Positions 37,101 through 49,100 of a stretch of DNA of 64,000 nt are shown here, piece after piece (positions within the stretch are counted from its first letter, which is position 1; each line of letters begins with the position of its first letter). Origin of the DNA: Cheiracanthium punctorium (Eukaryota > Arthropoda > Arachnida > Araneae > Cheiracanthiidae). A program made the translations under genes and the position numbers. The notes beneath the pieces were generated by a model. That model was not told where the DNA came from. It ran no database searches and saw nothing but the letters and a program-made list of their open reading frames with translations. The stretch is from the NCBI GenBank assembly GCA_038373885.1, contig JAWZYV010019925.1, positions 401,001 through 465,000 on the forward strand, given 5' to 3'.

Positions 37101-40100
37101 TTTTGTCTTTTTCATAGAAAGGGCGCTGCTGCTCTCCCGTCTTCCACAGACGCTACATTACCTAGAAATGTCAACTGTATTTAAATTCAAGCTGATAAAT
37201 TCAAAGTCCTCTTTAAATGTGTTCAGTTAAAAAATACACATAAGACTTCTTTCTTTTTATTTTATGTATTCATTTTTCTTTGTTTGTTAAATGCACGAAA
37301 TCTTTATGAAAGGGGCGATGACAGATATAGAATACTTTCTCATTTTTCTTAAAAGAAATTTTGTCATTTTCTCATAAATTGTTGATGGAAGCATTCTGAG
37401 CCCCCTCCAAATACCTTGAATTGTTGCACCGCATTCGAAAGGATTCCAATACATTACGCTCTACAGGTGATCATTTAAAAACAAAAGGATTTTAGAGTTA
37501 TTCGGCTATCTCAAACGAAGCAAATTTCATATATGTTGTTAAGGATAAGAAAATAATGTTCTCCATTGAAAAAAGTTGCTGTAACACTTATAACTTTTCT
37601 ACAAAAGTACTCAGAATTTTAAAACATACGGTCAGGGCCGTACCCAGAAAAAAATCTCGGGAGGGGGGGGGGGGGACAAACGGTGAAAAAGGGTAAATTT
37701 TTCACAAAAAGGCCTCATCATTATTGTTTTGTTAACAGAATTTTAAATTCGGATTACCGGATCCCCTGCCCCCCCCGGGTACGGCCTTGTATACGGTCTA
37801 TGTGACACTTTAGGTATTCATTCATTTCAAGCACAGTGCAATAAGTATCTATATAAATAAAATTAGACTTTTGTCTGTACATTTGTTAGAATTCAAAAAT
37901 TTTGGGATTTCTATTAGTTTTGAGCACCCGGGAATCCGATGCGACCCTCAAAAAAAAGTTTGTCTGTCTGTCATTCTGTCCATGACGCTTTTTTTGTTTG
38001 AGCATCACGTAAAAACGACTAAAGCGAATGATATGAAATTGGGTGTCATGATAGCTGGTCACTCAACTTAAAACATAGGCGTCAAATTTTTAAAAAATAT
38101 TGATTAGATTTTCAGATTTTGTGAAAATTGTTTCACTGCTTAAATTCGTTTTCGCACATCACGTAATAACTGCAAAGGTAAAAAAAATGGTATTTCGTGA
38201 AATGATAGGTGGTCACCTTAAACTATAAGCATCTAAAAAAAAAATCGATCAGATTTTGGGATTTTGCGAAAATCATTTCAAACTGAGTGAGTTTTTGTTC
38301 ACGCATTACGTAATAACGACTAAAGCAAATGATATGAAATTTGGTCATTTGATAGGTTGTTGCTCAACATAAAGTATAGGTGTCCAATTTTTTAAACATT
38401 TTTATTACATTTTGAGATTTTGTGAAAATTCTTCCAAAATGCGGTTATATTTCTTCAAGCATCGCGTAATAACGACTAATATGAAATTTGGTGATATGAT
38501 AGGTAGTTGCTAATCTTAATTTACAGGTGTTGAATTTTTAAAATATTTTCATTACATTTTGAGATTTTGTGAAATCGTTTTAAAATGCTGAAATTTTTGT
38601 TCCAGCATCACGAAATAAAGACTGCAGGGAATGAAACGAAATTGGGAACATGATAGGTTGTCACTCAACTTAAATTCTAGGCTTCCAATTTTTCAAAAAT
38701 GCTGATTATATTTTGAGATTTTGCGAAAATTGTTTCAGTATGCGTAAATATTCGTACGTGCATCACATAATTACGAATAAAGCGAATGAAATGATATTAC
38801 TTAGTTACTCTCTAACCTGTAATATTTTAACAATACATAAAAATTATAACGTCGCTTTCTATACTTTGGCAACATACTACATCCATTCTGTGTACTCCTA
38901 CAATGCTGATGAAACTTCTTGCTTTTTAGAAATTTGCATTCAGTACTAGCCCGTCAACGACGGTTACTTCAGCTATTTCATCTATAAAAGCTTACTGTTC
39001 AGTTATAAAATGGAAATAAGTTAAAGCCTTTTACAGGATCTAGTAAAATTTAATTAATAATGATATGGAGCTTTTTTCTCCAAAGTCCCTCTAAAATCTC
39101 TCTGTATGTTTAGGTCCTGGGCTCTCGCGTAAACCGAGGCTGTCAATCTAACGGTCTAGAGTTTTGGGCGGTTTTTCCAGAGCACCTTTAAGAATCCTCC
39201 GCTCAAGGCATCCATCCTTAGGCAGATAGCCCTCAAGTAGCTTAGCCTTAACCAGTAAACTAAAATCCCATCAGATATAAGAATAATACATAATGAAATT
39301 TATTGTGTTGTTGGAAAATGATTTATAATTGATATGTTTGGCATGATTTTGCGCAATGGCATAAATTGGCATATAGCATTTGGAAGGGGATGTTTTCTAC
39401 TGTAGCGAATATTGTTTTCGAGGTTGGAGGAGGGGGGGGGGGGGTACATGCTGCCTGTCGGAGAAGCTGTGACTAGGGAACTTCTGATTAATTCGTCGTG
39501 GGCAGGGGCGAAGCATAGGGGGGTCATAACACCCCCCCCCCCCCCCCATTGAGGAATTTTTTGCCATACTAAATGTATATTCTTCACCACATTATCACAC
39601 ACACGTATACATATATATGAGTTGTAGTAGTCGTAAACCCCCCCCCCCCCCCCCCCCCCATGAAAAATTTCTGGCTATGCCGCTGGTCGTGGGAATTTTT
39701 AAGATGTAACAATCTAAATTTTAGACCAGCTTTAATTTGGAATCTATTAAATTTAGACGAGGAGTTAGCCGATTTTGAAATCTTATCGATTCGACTTTTG
39801 TTCATTTCCAAAATAACTTCGGTTTACGATTTTAATAATATAACGTCATACATATGTGTTATTTCTAAGATTTTATTAAATTTTTGTTCCTAAATCATTG
39901 TTTTCCTAAGTCTCGTTTCCTAAGCATTTTAGTTTCATTTTCTCCTGCCTCAATTAAGAATAATTTGTAATTGCATATTAATAAGCGAAATTATAACCCG
40001 ACTTACGCGATTGTTGCTCAGTCGTACCTATCGCGTAAGTCCGGGGTATTGCTGTACTTTTATTTTTAAAACACACATGAAATGAAAGCAATATGTTTGC

Positions 40101-43100
40101 ATTCCTATCAAAGAAATTAGGTGGTATGGTTATAGAAGATTGGGGGAGGAGTGTGGCATGTATGTTCGGAACACACTTGCATTTTCGTTATTGAGGAAAT
40201 AAAAAATACAGAACATTTCCATTCTATCAAATTACTGTGATGAGCTAAAGTCAAGTCAGAGCTTCTCTTATCTCGAAGGCCATTTCTTTTGTCAGAAGCA
40301 TTTCTCAATAGTGACTCCCTTCTACTGCTCTTTTTAAAGCCATTAAAATTCAATAAAAACACGTCTGTTCTTCACCTTTACCCCCCCCCCTTTAGTACGT
40401 CAGTGGTGATGAACCCCCCATTCGAACTGGTGCCATCACTGTCTGGCCAATCAAACGGAATTTCAGTTGGTTTTCTCCAGGTGTAACATGAATACGCCTT
40501 AGAAACCCTCAAAAAAGTCCTCTGCCCAAGGCTTCCTCCACGGCCGATAATCTTCCTGCAACTTCGCCTTAGCCACTAAATTAAAATTTCGTCAGATTTA
40601 AATGCAAAAATATTGTGTTGAAAAGGGTTTCACGATCGATACGCTTAGTATAATGGATCTTTCTTGTTAATGATATTCTTGCTATTTTCAATTTTATTTC
40701 TTTTGTGTAGATGTGCATAGGTATACAGTTGAACGCCAGAAATCCGCCGACCTAAAATCCGCAAACGTCCAAAATCCGCACACCTTCTCTGATATAAATA
40801 ATGAAATTCACAGTATTTCACCAATAAAGAAATTGTTGAAAAGTTTCTTGAATCCAGATAAATATGATTCTGATGATGATCTAAAACTTGGTAATAATAA
40901 AATCCATTTGATAAAAGTTAAAGTTAAGAAAAGAATACCCTAAATGTTTACAACAGCTAAGTTCTATAACAAAACAAAAATTAATCATAATTCTGTTTAA
41001 ATATTCTGATGAAAATATGCAGTTTAAACAGTTATTGTTTAAACTGCATATTTAAACAGTTATACAATTTGCAAAATTAAATAAAGAAAAAAAGTAGAAA
41101 AAAATATTTTAAAACAAATCACCATAAAACATGTTTTCAAAATTAGAGAAAGGAAATTTTGAAACCATTTGCTTTGCTAGTCTTCATGTAATTTCTTTTT
41201 TCTCCTGTGCTTTTGTATTTAAAGTGAAAATATAAATGAAATACTTTTGACTGTGTTTTTATTTCATTGTGATTATATTCTCCTTTTCTTAATTCTGAAA
41301 TGTAATAGGATTTATCTTTTATGACCTGAAATCTGCAAAATCCTAAAATCCACACAAGCCTTGGTCCCAAGCTGTGCAGATTTCTGGCTCTCTACTGTAT
41401 TTGAATTTGTGGCCTCTTTTTTTTTTTTTTTTAATAAAAACGGTTTAACTATGGGCCTGCACAAGCGTCATTTTCCCCCCTTCCAAATGCCTACATTTCC
41501 GCGTCCAACTATTACTTACAGATATATTTTTTACACAATGTTCATTAAATTTATCTAATGTTTAATGTGTGATGCAGCACATTCTGGATATATTTATTTT
41601 CACTCATCAATCCCCATCCTGATGTCATGGCTATTAGTCTGTTGAAGAATGTAACAGAAACACCAACAGCATTCAACAATTCCTTAATTCCCCCAATAAA
41701 CGAACTCTTGAAAAGATTTATGCCTCCCTCTGCCATCCGCTGCTCTTCCAGGAAACGATTCGGACATGACAAACAAACCATCATTCCTTCATACCTCACA
41801 CATTCAAAGTTTTTGTACGATGGCCTCTTTCCCTCTCCACCACACACAATTTGAACCTCTTTATTTCCCATGCTACCTCACTCATTCGAAGTTTTGTATG
41901 GCTGCCTGATTTGAACCTATTCATTTGATTGCCTCTTTTCCTCACCACAAAACACCATTTGAACATGTTCATTTCCTTCGCTACTCACTCATTCGAAGTC
42001 CCTCTTCGAACGAGTGAGTAGCCTTGTTATTTGAAGTTGCCTCTTTGAACCTATTCAAAACTGATTGAAGTGCCTCCCTCACTATTCATTTTTCTGGCGC
42101 GAGTTACCCAACACTAATCTGCAGGAAGAATAGCATTATATCCTCTCTTCTCAAGACTTCTGTGAACATTTTAACTGTTGATGTGTAACTGTCTATTTTT
42201 CGTGTCTCTAGACCTCATTCTCAGCTTGTCTAAACTTTTTCATTGTAACTTACATAAAATAAACTAACATTAGCATGTCTATGCATATTAGTATCATATA
42301 TATATATTTATGTGTGTGTGTATGTTTTTTCATCTAGATATAGAAATCAAATGCCTACAATGCTGTATGCCTCTGTGAATCCAGAATATATGTGTTCCGG
42401 TAAGTTTTTATTTTAAAATTATATTATTGTAGATTAGCTACCATTTTGTTTGTAGCTAAGCTGTGGCTTAAGTTGTTATTATTGTTTATGTTTGTATGTA
42501 TTTGCATCATTTTTCATAACTTTCAATTTACATTAATTTTGTGATAAATATGTGTGCCAATGGTTATATATGCAAGATAGTCTTTTTTTTTTTTTTTTTT
42601 TTTGAATGAAATTTTTAAGTTGATTCATCTAAATCTGCAATTCCTAAAGTGGGTTCTGTGGAAAAGTCACCAGGGTTTTGCTAAATTATTTATCTTTGGC
42701 TGTTAAATTATTCCACAGCTAGGTATAAATGAAGACGCCCTTATCATTTTACAGACCTATCCATAGCAAGCAATTGCCTGTTTGTGCCTAGTTTCCATCA
42801 ATTGTCGGATGACAGCACTTCTCTCATTTTGGAAAAGATAGGAAAAACATTAAAATTCTTATAATCGATTCAATTAGATTTTTATTTTCCATTTTTGATT
42901 GGGCATTGGCACATGACGTGCATACCCAGAGAAACCGCCACTGAGCCACATTAAAACACATATTTGAGTCGGTGTCTCAGTCTTTGAATCAGTTTTGGGT
43001 TGGTGCTAGAATTAAAACACCCTGAAGTAGCCAAAAAGATTATTTGAACTTTGCTCTCAAATTTTTACACTTAACACTTACAAAAACACAAATTCAGGTT

Positions 43101-46100
43101 GTGATTGGATACTACCCCAGACATGCACATACAACTGTCTGATATAGTACTGAACTATAAAGTAATTATTAATAAAACGGTAGAACAATTTCATTCTTCA
43201 CATTAAAAGTTAAAATAAAGAGTAAAAGTGTTTTACTATTAAAATATTTTTAATAAACGTTTATGTTCTTATTTAAATTGGAGTGTCTGATTTGTAATCT
43301 TTTGGTGTGGGATTCCATAAAATAAAAGGGCTTTGGTGAGTGTTCTGTTACCTTAAAAGTTTAGGAATCGCTGATCTAAATAAATGCATATTACATTATA
43401 CGCACAACAATATTCTGATGTAAGCTAACACACTTTCAGACACTATGCTTTGATAGTGTGAATTTTGTCCACTTGTTAAATATCCTGCTAGCATTTCACT
43501 AGGATGAGACATTTAAATTATGTTAACGTTTCAATTCTTTATTTGCCCCTGTCACTATCTGAGAATATTTCCTCAAGCATAGCTCTACTAACTGCAAATT
43601 TTTTAAGCGTGGCTATGAATACTTCTAAAGTCACCTCTATATTTCAAAGGTGATATGTTAGTGTTGATATTGTTTTTCCTCTCAAGAAAAAAAAAGGTGT
43701 ACTTTTCTGTAATAATTAAGGTTATTGGGTACATTAAAACAAGAGATCCTCGCAGCTGTTTTCTAGATTCTGTCAATTCCATTTTGAGTAATGTATTGAT
43801 GAGTCTTGCCTTCATTGGTCATAAAGGCTCTTTTTAAGTATGTGCTTCCTTCATTCAAAATTTCTATATTGTATTTTCTTTGCTTTTTTTATGGTTTTAT
43901 TAATCCTTTGCATGTGAAATACAAAGCTTTCCTTTTCTTTTGTCTGTAGTATACGAACCTGATGAGTGGGAAGTTCCTCGGGAAAATATTAAGCTTCTGC
44001 AAGAATTGGGACAAGGATCCTTTGGCATGGTGTATAAAGGAGAGTATACTAATGATGAAGGGAAGCCTATGAAATGTGCTGTAAAAGTATGTATTTTAAA
44101 GTGAGGAATATCTGTTAATACTGTTTTGGATCCCATATATTTTTCTGTTATATTTGACACTGTGTTTTACAATCATATTATTTTGTATTTAACTATCAAA
44201 GTTTCAGCTACAAAAATTAACATTCTTTTTATAATTATTTGAGAATAAAAAGAAAAAAAGATATTATTTGTTTTAAAAGATTTTGATTGTTGTTTGATGA
44301 AATAAGTTTTGAAGATTAGGAGGTTTTAATAAAACTTGTACATTTTTATAATTACTCAGTAAAAATTTCATATTGTCTTTCTCTTTGAAAACATACATAT
44401 ATTTTTTAAACGGTTAATTTTTCTTTTCTTTTTCTTTCTTTTTTTTTTTTGTACACTCACTTCTTAAAAGTCTATATATGGACCGCCCGGGCTGTGTAGT
44501 GGTTAGAAAGCCATTCTACCACAATATGGGTCCAGGTTCAATTCCCTGCACCGGCTTAGGTGTAAATTCGTTCATCCCTTAGGAGGCAATTTCGGCCTTA
44601 GTAGTGGCCAATGCCTGCCTATAAGCGGCTAGTGTCCGCCATTTGAAAGAAGTATTTATATGGGAGAACAACCATTGACTAACTTATGAGATCAATAAAT
44701 AATTGTATTTATGTATACTTTTAATTTATAAGATTTTAAAAATTTTGCTTAGTTATTCTTGCATATGCAAGGAAACAAAATATTTAAATAAAAAGAATGT
44801 ACATTTGTTTCATGAAATAGGTATCTTATTTAAAGATGTCCCTCAAGAAAATTGAGGATGGAAGTGAGCAACACAAGGATAAATACTTTATAGCCTAAAT
44901 AAGTTTATAAAGTTATTCAAAGATTCTCTATCTATATAAATAAAATTAGACTTTTGTCTGTACATTTCTTGGAATTCAAAAATTTTGCGATTTCTATCCA
45001 TTTCAAGCACCCGGGAATCCGATGCGACCCTCAAAAAAAAGTTTGTCTGTCTGTCATTCTGTCCATGACGCTTTTTTTGTTTAAGCATCACGTAAAAACG
45101 ACTAAAGCGAATGATATGAAATTGGGTGTCATGATAGGTGGTCACTCAACTTAAAACATAGGTGTCGGATTTTTAAAAAATCTTGATTAGATTTTCAGAT
45201 TTTGCTAAAACCGTTTCAAACTGCGTAAATTCGTGTTCGAGTATCACGTAAAAACGACTGAAGCGAATGATATGAAATTTGGTATCATCATTGGTGGTCA
45301 CTCAACTTAAACATTAGGCACCGTAATTTTAAAAAATCTTGATAAGATTTTCAGATTTTGCAAAAATCATTCCAAACTCCTTAAAATTGTGTTCCAGCAT
45401 CACGTAAAAATGACTGAAGTGAATGTAATGAAATTTGGTATCATGATAGGTGGTCACTCAACTTAAAACATTGTCGTTGAATTTTTAAAAAATCTTGATT
45501 AGATTTTGAGATTTTGCGAAAATTGTTTCAAACTGCGTACATTTGTGTTTGCACATCACATAATAACTGCAAAGGTGAAAAAAAATGGTATTTGGTGAAA
45601 TGACAGTTGGTCACCTTAAACTATAAGCATCTAAAAAAAAAATCAATCAGATTTTGGGATTTTGCGAAAATTGTTTCAAACTGACTGAATTTTTGTTTGC
45701 GCATTACGTAATAACGACTAAAGCGAATGATATGAAATTTGGTCACATGATAGGTTGTTGCTCAACATAAAGTATAGGTGTCCAATTTTTTAAACATTTT
45801 TATTACATTTTGAGATTTTGTGAAAATTCTCTCAAAATGCGGTTATATTTCTTCAAGCCTCGCGTAATAACGACTAATACGAAATTTGGTGATATGATAG
45901 GTAGTTGCTAATCTTAATTTATAGGTGTTGAATTTTAAAAATATTTTCATTACATTTTGAGATTTTGTGAAAATCATTTTAAAATGCTGAAATTTTTGTT
46001 CCAGCATCACGAAATAAAGACTGCAGGGAATGAAACGAAATTGGGGACATGATAGGTTGTCACTCAACTTAAATTCTAGGCTTCCAATTTTTCAAAGATG

Positions 46101-49100
46101 TTGATTAGATTTTGAGAAGATTATTTCAATATGCATAAATATTCGTTCGCGCATCACATAATTACGAATAAAGCGAATGAAATGATATTACTTAGTTACT
46201 CTCTAACCTGTAATATTTTAACAATACATAAAAATTATAACTTCGCTTTCTTTACTTTGGCAACATACTGCATCCATTCTGCGTACTCCTACAATGCTGA
46301 CGAAAGTTCTTGCTTTTTGGAAATTTGCATTCAGTACTAACCCGTCAACGACGGGTACTTCAGCTAGTAATATCTAAAATTATCATAAAATTATTATTTT
46401 ATAATAATTTTTTTTTTCTTTTCAAATGTTTGATTAATTACTATGTATTTTTTTCTCAATAGACTGTTAATGAAACTGCTTCCTTGAGAGATAGAATAGA
46501 ATTTCTTCAAGAAGCATCTTGTATGAAGTAAGTTTGCCTTAAAATATATATGATTATTCACCAGATAGCAGCATGGTAGCAAACACTGCTGCTTTATAGC
46601 CTGCAGAATAATCTTGCCAAATTTAGATTATAGTTTCAAATAAATTTTTGTTTCTAATCGTGTGGCAGATTGTTACAGAAAGTTTTGCTATTAGTATTAT
46701 ACAAATATTCAAATATCAGTAAATGTTTTAAGTACTTTATTAACTGGTCAATGCAAGCAGCTATTTATAAATTATAAGTATAGTCTGTTTTCAAGCTCTG
46801 CAGCATCACAAAAAAAATAAGGAATTTCAAAGTACTCAAAATTTTTTTCTTGAAAAGTGTACAGACCTCCTGCTATCCAATTTCAAAGTTTTAATACCTC
46901 ACATCCAGTTGTTGATTGAAAATTCAGTTATTTGTAATATCTTGTTCCACACAAAATTCGATTTTATTCATGATCTGTCTTAGCAACTTTTGTTTAGCAA
47001 GATATTACTACCAGAGTATTGTACATCTGTTATCCACTTCATTTCTATGAGACAGGTGACTAAACAAAAAACTAGGTTTAACATGTACACTGTAGTCAAT
47101 GGTTTGGATGCGCCAAAATAATAAAAATGTCGAGCTGAGCAATAATGCTGAAATTAACAGCATTATTGCTCAGTGTTTGATACCCTAATCTTTGATCTGT
47201 CATGTCTGAGAGAGAAAATGGGGAGAAGGTTGTGTTTCCTCAGTACTGGTCTTAAAAGCCCATTTTTGTTTATTTAAAGACGATAAAATTTCTCTCGTTC
47301 TTTGAAAATGTCCACATGACTTCCACTTTTAATGGGGCCTGACTGTAACAGTTTTATGCTCCTATAAATTGGCAGATCCAGGGAGAGTGCACAGGGCCAC
47401 TTGCCTCCCTTCCAGACGACCTAAGTTATCTCTATAGGGTGTTAATGCAGAAGAATAAGATAATTAAAAATTTTAAAATAAGACCTTACAAGTTACTTGT
47501 CAGGCTATACAGCTGCTTTGATCGAAACAGCTTTACAACTTGACGAGTAATTTTTATGGCATTATTTTACAAAGCTTTTAATTGTTTTATGTTTTAACCA
47601 GTTACTTTGAGCATTTTCTGTTGTTGGTAGAAGATTAACTTTTCTGGTGAATTCAAATAAATTTACAAAAAAAAGGAGGGAAGAAAGGTTTTGAACCCGC
47701 TCTAGATTTTTTTCTAGATCTGCCAGTGCCTCTATATTTAGTTTAACTTCATATTTTGGACTGTCTCTGCTTGTAGTGCCCATGTGATAATTAAGGCATA
47801 TGTTTTCGTGGATCAGATCCTTTCTTTTTCTGTTGAAGTCTAGATAAATTGGTGGTGTTTTTGATTATGGTGATGACCATGTGGGATATTTCTTTGTGTT
47901 TTTTAGGAGAATCTCTACTACTGTTTGAAATCGCTCATGAATAACATATCCTGATAGAAGAATCAAAATTTTAAATAAAAGCGTGAAATTTTTATAAAGT
48001 GTGATGATTTATTCTACCTATCATTTCCAATGCATGCAAAACTCTTTGGACATGCAGAAGGATACTGGAAAAGAAGAAATGCACTCTTGCAAGAAACATA
48101 GAACATTTAATTGCTTTGTCCAAACAATTCATCACTGATAAGTTTCTCAAAAAGGAAATTATATAATGTAAAAGATAATTTTATATGTAAATTATTTATT
48201 AGTTTGTATTATTTATGTGGTTAGTAGAGTCACTCAGTAATGAGACTTAAGTGATGAAACAAACATTTAATTAACATAACTTACATTTACATAAAAAGTC
48301 ATCAATATACATGCAACTTAACGCTCGCCATTTTCTATTCTTATATGCACCGTTATAAAAGCAGTTCTACTACACATTTAGCTGAGATAATAACGAGGAG
48401 AAAACGTCACGTGATGTCCAAGGATAATAATAAGCAGTGTTTATTCCTACAATTTATTCCATTAATTGTCTTATTTTTCAATTTCTCTCCAAGTCTGGAG
48501 GGTGGCAGCCAGTGACACCCCTAGGTTCATAGAATTCTCACTGCATTAAAAATCAATTAACCCTTTGTGCACCATGCGTGCACATGTGTATTATATCATG
48601 AAATTCTCTTAACCCAAAGCAATATTGGTCTGCTTTAGTACATTTAATGTAATTCTTGCTTAGTTATTACGCTATGCTTGAAAATTGTGGGTTAGTAATG
48701 TCAATTTAACAAAATGTATCGAATTTTTTAATCTTTAATGCTTAAGTTAGTGTGGTGCACTACTGGTTAAGCTTATAACACATGTGATTGCATTATGTGG
48801 CGGGTACTGTATTTGCATGTTCAGTTTCGGAACTCATAAAATTCTACTTACAAAAAGTTTTATAGAAAATTAAAGTTTTTAAAAATACTATTCCTTATAT
48901 TTGAATATCATGCTTAATGTTTCATTTCAGAGCTTTTAACTGTCATCATGTAGTAAGACTGCTTGGTGTTGTTTCAAAAGGTCATCCTACTTTGGTAGTT
49001 ATGGAATTGATGGGAAAGGGTGATCTTAAAGCTTATTTAAGGTCTCGTCGTCCAGACAATGAAGTAAGAAAAAACATTTATGTATTTTTTATTTTAAGGT

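Larger units (their letters stand above)
36640..42116. mobile_element. 5.5-kb hAT-type element with perfect 8-bp target duplication, holding four nested insertions
   Basis: The termini TAGTGTTG and CAACACTA are inverted repeats and are flanked by the identical octamer atctgcag at 36632-36639 and 42117-42124. Subterminal DNA on both sides is full of short motifs of the ttcgaag / gaagtggttcaa type and gctactcactca / gagtgagtag. I found no hAT transposase inside. The interior holds a MITE at 37633, a Helitron-like copy at 37848, a MITE at 39503 and a Tigger-like MITE at 40736. It fills nearly the whole intron between the transmembrane and NPEY exons. Confidence 0.82.

Noticed and set aside
37848..38976. 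CRISPR-like array suggested by regularly spaced repeats
   Set aside because: The units are about 155 bp, diverged throughout and lie within a Helitron-like frame of an animal gene, with no short identical repeat and unique spacer pattern.
41551..41871. 106-codon minus-strand frame as a transposase
   Set aside because: It lies in the subterminal part of the hAT-type element and shows no catalytic or zinc-finger motif. The complementary frame is equally open.
44481..44555. A tRNA gene on the + strand
   Set aside because: The A and B boxes are present, but the sequence does not give a full cloverleaf with acceptor pairing and runs into a SINE-type body.
48225..48500. Solo LTR
   Set aside because: The region looks repeat-like, but I see no TG...CA ends or target duplication.
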